A program made the position numbers and the translations under genes. From positions 62,001 through 126,000 of the forward strand of contig NTMA01000055.1 of the NCBI GenBank assembly GCA_002917075.1: DNA of 64,000 bases. Reading direction: 5' to 3'. The notes below the pieces were generated by a model. It was not told the origin of the DNA, did not search any database, and worked only from the letters and a program-made list of their open reading frames with translations. Every line of letters begins with the position of its first letter. The first letter of the stretch is position 1. This DNA comes from Hawksworthiomyces lignivorus (lineage: Eukaryota > Ascomycota > Sordariomycetes > Ophiostomatales > Ophiostomataceae). Of the stretch, positions 22,518 through 34,056 are shown in pieces.

Positions 22518-25500
22518 TTAATAGCTTCTAGCACCATCAAACTCCCAGCCGACTCCATCTAGTACTGAACTATTAAAACCAAATAGAAGGTCGCTTGCGT
22601 GCAAATTCATAGCTTGCTCAGCTCCAGCTGTCCCATTACTGTTCTCAGCTATATGGTACCAGCTCGGTATTGCAGCGCTATGCTGGTCTTCGCTGTTGAT
22701 ACTTTGGCGGTATCCTACACCAGATACCACGTTTTGGCTATTGTAATTGGCAACCCGATTTCTGGCACTACCCCCCCTCAGAGATGCTGTAGGTTCCATT
22801 GAAGTACGGGCCATGTGATGAGGGGGGCATATGGTTTGGTAAGCTATGGGTAATGTCGCTGGTGTTGCTGGAGAGAGCCACACGTTGTGGTTTGGTTGAC
22901 GAGAGTGGAACTGCCCCGAAGAATCTACACCTGTAGCTGGTGCAACACTAACAGGAGATGGATAAGTTGCATTGTTATATGAGGACATATGCCCTGTGTA
23001 CGAAAGCATCCCGGGATGTTGTGGTCGTTGTCCAGTGTCAGGAGTCGGTAAAGACTTAAATGCAGCAGCTAAAGGAGGTTGTTGGTCCGAAATAAAGCTA
23101 GATATGATAGCATCGATATCAAAAGTTGCCGTAGTTGATGTAGCATTGCCAACCGCAGCATTTTCGCTACTGTTTGATAATAGATCAATACTTCTTTGAC
23201 TTTCATCATTTGGAGTTGACTCTGCTGGCCTCGTGGATGGCACAATTTTAGGCGCAGTCGCCCCAACCGAAATTGTCGCTTCTCGATCTTCGAGAGTTTG
23301 CCTTTGGTGTTGTTGATTTCCTCGAGTATCAGATGGCCTTCCTTTTCGTTGTATTGGGACCAAAACGGCCATGGCATTCGCGGCGTTGGCCGCCTCGACG
23401 CTTACTTCCATTCGCTGCATCAACCCGCCGATTACGGCACGAGCTCTGTTTACAGCCCAGTTTGTTCCAGAATTTTCTTCAAACACCATCAAACAAATCG
23501 CCAGTGCCTCCTTTGCTTCGGCTGCAAATCTAGGTTGTGAAGCGATTCGTACATGGATTGTCGCCGCCACATACGTAGCGTAGGAAATTAGATACGGCGC
23601 TCGGCGAACAGAAAAAGCAGCATTGTATGCTCGGAGTAATGTTACTATGGCTGTGGCCGCCTGTGCACATGTCAAGAAAGAGCTCGTAGAGAGGGCACGC
23701 AGATTTTCGTGTAGGTGGCCATCCGAGACAAAAGGTCGATGTAGCAGGATAAGCAAAACATTGTGCATGGCAAGAAGGCTTAGCACATGTGGCGGCGGTG
23801 TTACCGGGGCCGGCTTCTCTGTCTCAAGCTGTGATGCTTCCTTCTTCGGATCAAAGTCTAGATGGGGTGGCAGTTCTGCCCTCCAGCTCTCAAGATCCGC
23901 ATGTAGCTTTTTTAGATCTTCGGCTAACTCTTCGGGTCTTTTTTTCACACTCCTCTCAGCATACACTGCATTCAGGATACGATTCATTATCAGCGATAAG
24001 CGACAGAGCTGAGTGAAGCAGCTGACACTGTAGGCTGGGCTTCCTGGATACTCTCGTGCCACTGTTCCAGCACCAACATACGCAAATGGTCGCCAGTGTT
24101 CCAGTTCTTCATACTCATCGTTGAACGCAAGAGGGACGCTCGTTTCGATTTCCTGCAAGCTGACTGGCCGACCTTGGTATAAACTCTGGATCTTGTCCAC
24201 CACAAAAGCACCCCAGAAGACACGTCGCCGAATCTCGATATCTTCTTCAGTTAAGCCTCGTTGTAGAATTCCACCATCGACATGCATGCCAAGGTCAATA
24301 ATCATACGAAATGCCGTACCCGCATACAACCAGGCAGCTGAGCGTTCGTCACCTAAGGCAAATAGGCTAGACGTCATCACAAGGAGGGCCTGGATAGTCG
24401 TGATGTCGCTACGGTCTAGCGCACTTCCAAGAAGCTGTCGAACACGCTCACGAAACAACCAGCCAGCTGTGCGCACATCGTTTGGGTCTCGTCGTACTTC
24501 AAGTCGATTGCTGAACTTCGATGCGCCAAAGAAAATCGCATTTAATAGCAAGCGCGAGAAGTAGGGCCCTCCACAGGCCATATCTCGCATGAATGCCGGA
24601 CGGTAGGTAATGAGAAATGAATGGTGCTGTCGATTCCAGTGTAGGCTTAGCAGGTGCATACCAAGATCTGGATCGACCCCGTCAAAGTCCAACTTGCCGG
24701 CAGCTAAGTTGATAGTCTCAAGGTGCCTTTGTGAAGCGGCTTCAGCAAAAAGACTCTTTTGAATCCAGTATGTAGAAGGTCCAAGATGATCGTGTGGTGC
24801 ATGCCGATGACGGCCATGTGCTGCATCCCGGGTGGCTGTGTCGTCGAACAATGTACTAGTTGGCCCGTGGTAGTGTGTGTCACTACCACCACCATGCCGT
24901 TTCTCGGCATCTGTTGTCGGTCCCGTATTGCCACTACTGATATCGATGGCCGGAGATTCTAATGGGCTTAAATCTGAGGTGGACGTTGGTGGTACTGGAT
25001 TGGGAGAGGACGCATCCTCGTTCCTTTCAGAATTAGGTGACTGGATCGGTGTGCCAGGAAGCGCAACGGTAGGCAGAGTTTGCCCGCGTTCGAATTCTTC
25101 CTGGTCGGTTGACTCTGTCTGAATTGGAGATGACTCTAATGAATCCAGACTTCTGCTCCTCTCTCTATTGCCTTCTTGCGATTGGCTCTCACCTCGATGA
25201 GCCGATGATGCTTGTCTTAAAGCATCTTGAAGGCGCTTATTCTCTTCCTCCAGAGCCGCCAGTCGAGCAAAAGATGGTCTGCATCGGAGTCAGTCGGAAG
25301 TGAAAACATTATGGCTTTGAGGGTACATACCTCGGTCGCTTTGGAAGTTCATCATAAACGCAGTCTTTTCGGTATTGAATACAGTTCAGACAGCTCGGTA
25401 GCTGGTTATTGCAGCGAAACTGGAAAAGGACCTATTGTCAGCTTTTCCCGCTCTTTCCAGGCATCAAGCGTACTGCCGATACCTTTTTCTTTTTCCTTTT

Positions 25501-25693
25501 CTTCATAAAAGATGCTATCATAATCTCTGGATCCTCTGAGACAGGGCAGATATCACAGCATGTGCACCCTTTGAAGTCTTGTACCAAGTGAATTGTAGTA
25601 GAATGCATAGAAACTTACCTTCCGCAATCGGCAAAAGCTACACGCTCTGGTCGCTCTCCTTCCTCTTGACAAATTTCTTTCCGTGGACGACAT
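22518..25693 (-). CDS. Zn2Cys6 transcription factor with fungal_trans domain, 974 aa
   Basis: Exons 25693-25619, 25419-25331 and 25278-22518. The ATG at 25693 opens MSSTERNLS and leads to a complete zinc cluster with spacing C-x2-C-x6-C-x6-C-x2-C-x6-C (Cys18, 21, 28, 35, 38, 45). It is split by the first intron after CRLRK. A short coiled coil follows (ALEEENKRLQDAL), then an acidic Ser/Pro linker. The middle-homology (fungal_trans) region contains LHWNRQHHSFLITYRP and RRRVFWGAFVVDK, the latter usual at the domain core. The last 250 residues are Gln/Ser/Asn-rich, typical of an activation region. The overall pattern resembles NirA-like regulators. Target genes are unknown. Confidence 0.9.
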
Positions 25694-26230
25694 TGCAGAG
25701 TTATGTTTCTATTTTGTCCCCTTGACCTTCTACATGGTTGTTTTGGACGTAGAAAGATGAGCGGGCTTGGAAACGGAAAGACGGCGTCCATCTCCAATGT
25801 TTTTTCAGTAAAACTACTAGCCCGTGGCAACTCTTGTTCCTTTGGAGAATTCGTAATTACTGCTTACTCCACCGGGAAATTTAGCTTTGTCTAGTCCCAA
25901 ACAGTTCCACAGCGGATCAATCGTTCCTGATTTTACAAGCTAGTTAATTTGCTTCACCCTCTTTTCTGACTCATGCACCTGATTCGACGCAAGACAGCTA
26001 AATTAAAAGGCTCTATTCTCCTACATTCACACTTGAACTTGGTCTTGCTTATGAAAACTGACAGCTGTAATGCAACCAGATGACTCGAGCCATGCAACAA
26101 AGTAAGGCATATAAAATCTGTGTTAGAATCATGGTGCATAGTAAAGCTCTTAGACAACTTTGAAGAATCTCCACAAAGTACTTGGATTTCACATGCTTTT
26201 GCTCTGCTCGAACTCTGTAGCAACGCACTC
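25694..26230. other. Regulator promoter / sugar transporter position gap
   Basis: 537 bp upstream of the Zn2Cys6 gene and downstream of the sugar transporter (both minus strand). I see no repeated element or inverted CGG site. Confidence 0.4.
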
Positions 26231-27963
26231 TCAAGCTATCGCCGTCGTCGCGGCAATTTCTCTTTCACTTGCAGAGCCAACACTAGCTTTCTCCGCTGTC
26301 TCTACTGTTGCCTCTTCTTGTCTAGTTTCTTCAATGGTCAGCTTCTTAGCAACTGACACAGCATCAAAAATACTGTTCGTATGCTTGAAAAGGATGTCGA
26401 TATCTTCCAGGCTGCGGCCTTTCGTCTCGGGAAAGAAGAAGAAAACAATGGGAACAAATGACGCATTCAACACTGCGAAAATAATCCAGAACTTGTTGCC
26501 AAGATTTTGAGTGCCGGGAGGAGTAATTTGGGCGACAACGAACTGTGATAGCCACTGTGTCGCATTCGCAATTGCTGTAATGGGTACACGAAATCGCAAT
26601 GGTGAAATTTCGCTGGCGTAGAGAAATGTTTGGCCGAGGAACCCCAGAGGATAGAAGAAGTCGTACGCAAATATGAAAACAACTGCTGCAATACTAGCAT
26701 GGCCTTTGAGATCACCAGTGCCTGCAATTATAGCACAGCACACCGCTAATCCAGTACCGGCGGCCATGAACAGCTTTCGTCGTCCGAATTTGTCAATGAC
26801 GAAGAGCGGAAATACAGATGAGAGCGTCTGAAACGTAGTCAGACATGCTCCCATCAAATGCGCATGCATGCCTTCAAATCCAAGGTCGACAAAGACAGTA
26901 CTGGTATAAAATACCAGCGCTGAGATGCCACACATTTGCTGAAATACTTGCCCGACGCAGGCTAAGATTGCACGATGCATTACTCGCTCTTCTCCATTGT
27001 GAAAGAGCTCTTTCAGGCTTCCACGCACGACAGCAAGTGAGTGCTCAACGCCACGGAGCTCCTCCTGTATAGCCGGAGAGTCCTCGTCCTCATCAGCCAG
27101 AGCAGCGAGTACGGAACGAGCCTCGTCAATTCGTCCCTTGCGGGCGAGCCAGCGTGGTGATTCGGGCATGAAGAACACGAGCGGTATGACAAAGAGCGCA
27201 AACACAACAGGAAAGACGAGAGGCACACGCCATTGCACAGACCCCTCCGGAGCAAAGGACAGGCCGAAGGCAACCCACTCAGACAATGTGATGCCACTGC
27301 TGATGCAGAGGCCTTCCATGATAACGAAAGCTCCACGATGAGCTGAGCTAGCACACTCTGATTGCCAGACAGGCACAACAGCACTAATGGTACCAATAGC
27401 GGCGCCAACGAGCAATCGGCCAACGACGAATTGTGCGATACCAAAGGCTGAAGACTCGATAGCCAAAGCCACAATAGAAAGAATCAGACCACATAGGAGC
27501 GTTTTAAGGCGGCCAATCTTGTCTGAATATCCGATGCAGAGAAGAGAGCCAACAACGGCACCAAGGTCATAGCAACCTGTCACAACACCTAGTTATCAAA
27601 GTATTAGCATCATGAGAGAATTTGACTTAAGTTGTTCAAGATTTCTAAGCGTGCACAAACCCTTAACTCTCGCATTATACGCGTTTTGCGAGGACGATCC
27701 AGTATTTGTGTTATATTGAGGAAATTGCTGCAAAAGTTTCGTCAGCCGAACAGCTTCAGTTGATCTTGCAAATGATCACCAGTAGCAGAGAAAAAAACAT
27801 GAGCTTGTTGACTGACCGAAATAAAAGACGGAAGGCTGCTGATGCCACCGGTCGATCCATTGTTGTATCCAAATAGAATAAAACTAGGGGCAACTATCAA
27901 CATCACCATAGCCATTTGCAGCCTCCTGCCTCGCATCCCGAGAAAAGTTTTTGCAGAAGCCAT
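26231..27963 (-). CDS. Sugar-porter family MFS transporter, 523 aa
   Basis: Exons 27963-27817, 27727-27661 and 27588-26231. Twelve-helix hexose-type permease: FGYNNGSTGG in helix 1, YDLGAVVGSL opening helix 2, DKIGRLK after it (94-100), PESPRWLARKGR at 213-224 ending the first half, QQMCGISALVFYTS in helix 7, DKFGRRKLF, and PETKGRSLEDID near the C-terminus. These are the standard signatures of the sugar transporter family. It is divergent from the PrpF-like gene, sharing a 0.7-kb promoter, so the two may respond to one signal. Substrate cannot be told; sugars, quinate or an organic acid are all possible. Confidence 0.9.
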
Positions 27964-28166
27964 GGTTCTGGCCGGAGCAATCGCTGTTTGTAATACAGAC
28001 AAAAGATTAAACAACAAGGGAACAATGTTTTCAGGTATTCAAAATATGAAACCCAATACCGGTCGCATCGCGTGCTCTCCAGCGATAGTTAAGAGGTTCT
28101 GAGAGACAACCGATCTTTTATCTCCAAAATTTGCGACGTTTCTTTATACCCACTACGTCTAATTTA

Positions 28167-28179
28167 CGGGGTATATCCG
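28167..28179. promoter_or_regulatory. CGG-N7-CCG site 1
   Basis: CGG GGTATAT CCG in the sugar transporter/PrpF divergent promoter. Same spacing as the site 240 bp away. Candidate Zn2Cys6 dimer site. Confidence 0.4.
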
Positions 28180-28405
28180 GTGACCTTCCCCACGGGGTCC
28201 TGATGCGACTTTTCGTGAGTATCCTGCGCAAATAGACCGGGTGTGTCTAATTCAAGACACCGTCTTTAAGCTAGCACAAGAATAGCACCACATTTTCACG
28301 AACGCCATGGATCCATATGTGCGTGGAATGTGAACATCCGTGGACATCATTTATATGATACCGGGCTGCTACATTATATACTGATGTTCTAAATTCTGAA
28401 GCGAC

Positions 28406-28418
28406 CGGAGAATCTCCG
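28406..28418. promoter_or_regulatory. CGG-N7-CCG site 2 (perfect palindrome)
   Basis: CGGAGAATCTCCG, a perfect 6-bp inverted repeat around a single centre base. Candidate zinc-cluster binding site. Confidence 0.45.
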
Positions 28419-28666
28419 TCAACTGCAGGTCAAATCTGTTTAGGGTAGGAGAAATGGAATCATGGGATGAAACTACGCCGAAAGTAATTTAATTTAATTC
28501 TAAAGAATACAAAAGCCCACTTAGCAAGAACTGAACTTATTAGCAGTGCCTTCAAGCGACTTTACTAGCAGAACTACGGCATAGAGTTTTAGCAACAAGA
28601 TCTCTCCTTCCAACGCCTTGCGTACACTCATGAGTTAGGGAACGCATCAAATACCCCAACAGATCT

Positions 28667-30037
28667 ATGCAACAATTTCGAACCATTAACCACAGCTTCA
28701 TCAGACCATTTCTCAGCATGGCAACCACAACAGTCAAGAGCCCAGAAACTTCCCAAATCAGACATGCAGCACAGAGCCGTGCTCAAAAACGTCGGCTGCC
28801 CGCTGTTCTGATGCGGGCTGGTACATCAAGGGGTCTCTTCCTGCACCGTCGAGACATGCCTGAATCAGAGAACGACTGGGGTCCTATCCTTGTATCCGCA
28901 ATGGGATCCCGCAACAACGACCCGCGCCAGCTGGAAGGAGTAGGCGGCGCAACTTCTACCACCAGTAAAGTTGTGGTTGTTGACCGCAGCATGCAAACGG
29001 CAGTAGACGTGGAGTATACATTTGTGCAAGTGACAGTCGGTGCTGAAGTTGTTGATAAGACGGGAAACTGCGGCAACATGGCTAGCGGCATTGCTGCTTT
29101 CGCACTGGACGAAGGCCTAGTGACAGTTGAGCCAGGTCAGACTGAAAAGACGGTACGGATCTATAACACAAACACAGGAGTCTACCTTGAGGAAACTATC
29201 CAGGTAGATCCAGGCACAGGGCTCTTCCGCGAATTTGGCAACTATCAAATATCAGGCGTGAAAGGTTCTGGTTCTCTCGTCAAGGTCAAGTTCATGTCTC
29301 CTGGAGGCAGCATGACTGGAAAGACATTTCCCACAGGCAAACGTCAGGAAATCATTCATGTTTTAGATGGCGACATGGAATTTGAAGTAAGAGCCACGCT
29401 TATCGATGTCTCTAATCCTTTTGTTTTCGTCGATTCCAGGACAATGCCGCCTACCTATTTAAATGCTCCTGGTCCCGATTCGGAAAAGGCTCTCTCTGTA
29501 GTCGAGGCGATCCGGCGACAAGCATCTGTCCTCTTTGGCTTTGCGCTGGATACTAAGAGCGCTGGATTGCAGAGAGGAACACCGAAAATCTCATTACTCT
29601 CACCTGCCGATGATGTGGGACCTAATCATGTGGACAACTCTGCTGCCACTCCCGTTGCTGATATTCGCGTCTTGTCGTACAGTATGGGAAAGGTGCACCC
29701 TAGCTTTCAAGGGACGGGCGCTGTATGTCTCGGCGCAGCTACATGCATAGAGGGGACGACGGCAGCAGATATATTAACAGAGAAGAGAGCACAGCTGCCA
29801 CCCACGCCACCAGCATCGACCTCGCCAGGAGAAGACTCAAAAATTAAAGTAAATTTAGAAGAAGCTGACAAGACCCTCGAAGCATCAGAAAGTGGTAACG
29901 GCAGAAAGATAACAATCCAGCACCGGAGTGGGATATTAGACGTCGAGGTTGAGGTTTTAGAAGGCGGTGAGAATGTTGCCGGTGTTACTGTGTACAGGAC
30001 AGCCAAGAGAGTATTTGAAGGATACATCTATATTTAA
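28667..30037 (+). CDS. PrpF-like isomerase (aconitate / methylaconitate delta-isomerase family), 456 aa
   Basis: Intronless. Family marks are VLMRAGTSRGLF (47-58), GVGGATSTTSK (91-101), KTGNCGNMASG (131-141) and the end RVFEGYI. PrpF proteins isomerise 2-methylaconitate in the methylcitrate cycle. The fungal member Adi1 of Ustilago maydis converts cis- to trans-aconitate for itaconate production. The first 45 residues are basic and Ser/Thr-rich with one acidic residue, compatible with a mitochondrial presequence. A second Met at residue 18 is an alternative start. With a tricarboxylate carrier 4 kb away, an aconitate-type substrate is a reasonable inference. No aconitate decarboxylase or citrate synthase is visible in the window. 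Confidence 0.88.
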   Translation: MQQFRTINHSFIRPFLSMATTTVKSPETSQIRHAAQSRAQKRRLPAVLMRAGTSRGLFLHRRDMPESENDWGPILVSAMGSRNNDPRQLEGVGGATSTTSKVVVVDRSMQTAVDVEYTFVQVTVGAEVVDKTGNCGNMASGIAAFALDEGLVTVEPGQTEKTVRIYNTNTGVYLEETIQVDPGTGLFREFGNYQISGVKGSGSLVKVKFMSPGGSMTGKTFPTGKRQEIIHVLDGDMEFEVRATLIDVSNPFVFVDSRTMPPTYLNAPGPDSEKALSVVEAIRRQASVLFGFALDTKSAGLQRGTPKISLLSPADDVGPNHVDNSAATPVADIRVLSYSMGKVHPSFQGTGAVCLGAATCIEGTTAADILTEKRAQLPPTPPASTSPGEDSKIKVNLEEADKTLEASESGNGRKITIQHRSGILDVEVEVLEGGENVAGVTVYRTAKRVFEGYIYI

Positions 30038-30961
30038 AGAACGTCTTGCAAGGTACGCATATGCTTTGGCACTATGACATCGAGGAGGCTTAGAGTTAAA
30101 GTAAATATAAGTAAATATACACATCATATCAATCTACTTCTATGGTGCCTGACGTAGTTCCTAGAGGCCAACTAACTCAGCTGCACTTGCAGGCACATGC
30201 CACAAGCGTTTTACATTGGCGTTGAGTTCAGGCGAAGCAGAGTGTCAATTGTAAAAGGAGGGATAACTGTGCGTACGGTACGTAGTGCGAGGGCTATGGC
30301 CTCGTTGTAAAAGGTGAATACAACGTGAATACAGTATATATGATATATTAATACGGTAGAAACTCAACAATTAGCGTGCGACTGCTCCGTACTCCCTACT
30401 CCGTATTACACTGCTTCCACCACAAGAGAGGCTTGGCGGTGCAAGGGGTTTTGTGGGGCAATTCCTTATCGTGATCTAGACTGATTGGTACGCGTAGTTC
30501 ACGGCCTAAGAATCAATTCAGCTGAGCTTCTAGAGCGGCATGTTAAAATGTATGCTGCCAAATTGTCAGAAACATAACATGGTCCTTACATACCCTTCCA
30601 CAAAAGTGCTCCATACCTACTGCTTGTCGCTGTCCAAAATATGAAGATACTCAGCAAAGCCGAAGTAGAACTGGCATAGATTGACAACTACATTTAAGAT
30701 CACTCGGCAAGAGTCCTGCTAGTGACTGGCCAGCTCCCTACTGAATGGGAAAGCGGTGAAACGCGTCGTTATTTTCCACGTCATGATGATCTAGGCAACA
30801 CTCCCAACAGATCTGAAACAGTGGATCTGACTCCTATTTCGCTCATGTCTCCATTAAATTTTTAACGAACGACGCTTCAACGTAGTGTCATGGCAAATAT
30901 CTTTGATTTATCGTGATGCAATTATTTTCAAAGCAATTCCCAGTACACACGACGTCCTTAC
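30038..30961. promoter_or_regulatory. Desaturase upstream region
   Basis: 924 bp between the PrpF-like stop and the desaturase start. Two short direct repeats of ctccgtact / ctccgtatt occur at about 30386-30408. No other structure recognised. Confidence 0.35.
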
Positions 30962-32668
30962 ATGACAATCATGGCGCCTATTGGACATGGCGATAACAAG
31001 CATGCTGTCTTATCACGCCGTGAAATTGAAGGGATGATAGCTGGAGGGAAATCCATCCTGATCATGAGCCAGATGGTATTGTGTGTCGACGCGTGGATCG
31101 CTTACCATCCCGGAGGCAATAAACCCATCCAGCATATGATAGGGAGAGATGCTACAGATGAAATTATTGCGTCAGTCCATCGAGTCGTTCTATATAGGTC
31201 AAGATGTATTAGCTAACTGTCTCTTCATAGAATGCATTGTGAAGCAACATGCAAACAAATGGAGCGCTATCAAATTGGTCGGATTGAAGGGCGATGGCAC
31301 AATTTCACGCCTCCCATCCAAGGCGGCCATTTTCGGCCTTTGGCGGGAAGAGAAGTGCCCATAAAAGAAGACCGGATTGTCAAAAATACGAAGACCGCAC
31401 AGCATACTGAATGTCTAAGCGTTTACAGGCGCAATGTGGTTGACAGCTCGATATTGCCGCCAACTTCGGTTAAAGTGGGACTTGGTTTCTTAGATATGCA
31501 AACAAATGCAGAAATGCTGCTTTTGGCACAGACTTACCCATCGGTGGACGATCTTACGCAAGACCATATTATTCAAAAGTTCCGGCGCGTCCATGATCAA
31601 ATTCAAGCGGAAGGATTGTACGACTGCAACTACGTAGCTTATGCATGGGAGGTAGCGCGGTGCTCTCTGCTTTTCGGCCTGATGCTTACCTCCCTGAGGA
31701 TAGGCTGGTATTGCACGAGCGCTGCTTTCCTCGGCATGTTCTGGTCTCAGCTGGTGTTTGCTGCACATGATGCTGGTCATATGGGCATAACACACAATTA
31801 CACCATCGATACCCTCATCGCCATGACCATCGCAGCACCTATCGGGGGCTTGTCGATGGGCTGGTGGAAGCGAACTCACAATGTCCATCACCTCGTCACC
31901 AATTCTCCAGAGCATGATCCTGATAACCAACACCTTCCCTTTCTTGCTGTCAATCACCGCTTTCTAGGGAACATTTTTTCTTCGTATCATGAACGCACAT
32001 TACCGTACGATAAAGTTGCCAAATTCTTTGTTCCTTACCAGGCTTTTTTGTATTATCCAATCTTGGCATTTGGCCGTTTCAACCTTTATGTCCAATCGCT
32101 CATATTCTTAATAGAGGGCCAAGGTCCTCGAAAAGGCATCGCATGGTGGCACCGCTGGTACGAAATTGTGGGAATTGCGGTCTTCTGTTCTTGGTATGGA
32201 TACGGCCTTGTGTACAGAACTATCCCTACATTCTGGCATCGGACCTTATTTGTTCTGATCAGCCACATGGTCACCATGCCGCTACACGTTCAATTCACGC
32301 TTTCGCATTTCGCCATGTCAACCGCAAATCTTGGTGCCACCGAATCCTTTCCTCAGAAAATGCTGCGTACCACAATGGACATCGATTGCCCTGAATGGTT
32401 GGACTGGTTTCATGGCGGTCTTCAGTTTCAAGCGATCCATCACCTGTTCCCGCGAATTCCTAGACACAACCTTCGACGTACGCAAAATCTAGTGCAAAAA
32501 TTCTGCGACGAAGTTGGTATTCCATATGCTTTATACGGTTTTGTACGTGGTAACGCAAAGGTCTTGGGCAGTTTGGCCGAGGTCAGCCGACAAGCTGCCA
32601 TCCTAGCTCAGTGCCAGCAAATTCTCGCTCAGCGCGGAGACTTATTCCATGATGTTGTATCATCCTAG
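30962..32668 (+). CDS. Cytochrome b5-fusion front-end desaturase (sphingolipid delta-8 type), 548 aa
   Basis: Exons 30962-31170 and 31231-32668. The N-terminal cytochrome b5 domain has the heme motif YHPGG (His49) and GRDATDEI. Three desaturase histidine boxes follow: HDAGH (249-253), HNVHH (286-290) and QAIHH (470-474). Gln at the start of the third box marks front-end (b5-fusion) desaturases, acting on long-chain base or acyl chains in the ER. Hydrophobic segments lie between the boxes. A donor at 31198 would leave a 33-nt intron; the GTCAGT donor at 31171 gives 60 nt and a better b5 match. It is convergent with the carrier gene. Its link to the neighbouring acid-metabolism genes is unknown. 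Confidence 0.9.
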
Positions 32669-32949
32669 GTTGCTGCTCACTCCGATTCTAATGGCTTGAG
32701 TGGGGAAATATCCCTGCTATTTACGCAATTTACACCTGAATAGGTCGCCACGGTTTCCAAATAATGCGACTGGTATAGAAATAGGGATTCACTAGTTTAC
32801 ATAGAGCATGACTAATCAAATGTCTTCACAGTTCACCGATCATCCGGTATGTTGAATATGGAGAGGTATCTCACAAAGCAGAGAAGGGAAAAGTATTAGA
32901 GAAAGAAAGAGACGAAAAGAGAGAAAGAATGATAATTCATACAGACATG

Positions 32950-34056
32950 CTAGCGGAATATTTGGATATTTGATGCTGTTAAAACATCTGCCACCGACTC
33001 GTACACAGTAAATACAATGCCACCACTGAGTACTAACCTTCCCAAGCGCATCGTACTACCCTTCCACATCCCTTTAATACCATCCTCTCGTAAGACGCTC
33101 TTAATAGCCTCACTCATGGTACTACCCGCAGCGCTCTGTACGCGCGTCTTTATCGTATCAAACGGCTGTGTGGCATAAACGGTGATTATGCCAGCTGTGC
33201 TACCGATACCAAAAGTAATGACGGGGCTCATAGTGACCCCATTCGACTTGCATGTCTCCCGCAGGGCATTGTAGGATCCCATACGCACCGCCGACGTACT
33301 AGCCTGTTTCAGGGTTGTAGATACCAGACCACGATAGAAAGTTGTGATGCCTTGCTCGCGGACAAGAAGTGAAATGCCATGTGCAACGCTTCGAAACCGC
33401 TTAGCGCCCTTTGCATCATCGATGAGTGCTGTCTTAATACGCTCTGTAGGTGTGACAGCCACGGCACTCTCGACGCAACCTGCCACCATTCCAGCCAACA
33501 CGCCGTTCACGTTGGACAGCTTCCCTTTTTCGTTCGCAAGACTGTTCTTTATGGCATCAAACGAGAGGAACCGTACTGAAGCTTTGAACATAGTGCCAAT
33601 GATTAAGGTAGAGCATCCCGTGTATAGTTTAGTAACGCCTTCGGTCTGCACGACATAGCGGATCATGGTAATAGGATTAGTGATGTTGGCGACATTGGAT
33701 TTCGGCTCATGACGTAACTGTAGACGAGTCTTGGCAAATTCAAAAGGATACTAAGTAATGGCGATTCATGTCAGTCACAAAGATGCCCTCCCTTGGTAAC
33801 TAACTATGGGAAGATATTATTACCGTTGATGCAGCTTCGACACCACCGGCGACACCTCCTGCAATAAGTGAAACTATGGAAGGGATATGTCGCTAGTAGG
33901 TGAAGTTGAATGTTAGCTAATAGCTACTACAGACACGGTGTCTATTATGCTTCTAAACTACGACGGTGAGAAATCTACCTTTTTGGAGTTAATGTCCTTG
34001 TGACTGCGCGTCTCTGGAGCCACAACTGCTGAACGGGATTTTATTTCTGCAGCCAT
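32950..34056 (-). CDS. Mitochondrial tricarboxylate carrier (Ctp1/MttA-like), 315 aa
   Basis: Exons 34056-33979, 33892-33824 and 33750-32950. Three carrier repeats with signatures YPFEFAKTR (Pro51), TPTERIKTA (Pro150) and QPFDTIKTR (Pro245). The second repeat, with the unusual ESAVAVTPTERIKTALIDD, is typical of citrate/tricarboxylate carriers. The usual length is about 300. In Aspergillus terreus (MttA) and Ustilago (Mtt1), homologues export cis-aconitate from mitochondria for itaconate synthesis. Here it sits in the same neighbourhood as a PrpF-like isomerase, which suggests a shared tricarboxylate task. A housekeeping citrate carrier copy remains an alternative. Confidence 0.92.

Larger units (their letters stand above)
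27964..28666. promoter_or_regulatory. Divergent promoter: sugar transporter / PrpF-like
   Basis: 703 bp. Holds two inverted CGG triplets with identical 7-bp spacers (28167-28179 and 28406-28418), entered separately. Confidence 0.5.

Noticed and set aside
31198..31230. 33-nt intron in the desaturase
   Set aside because: Too short for fungal splicing; the donor at 31171 gives a 60-nt intron and a better cytochrome b5 match.
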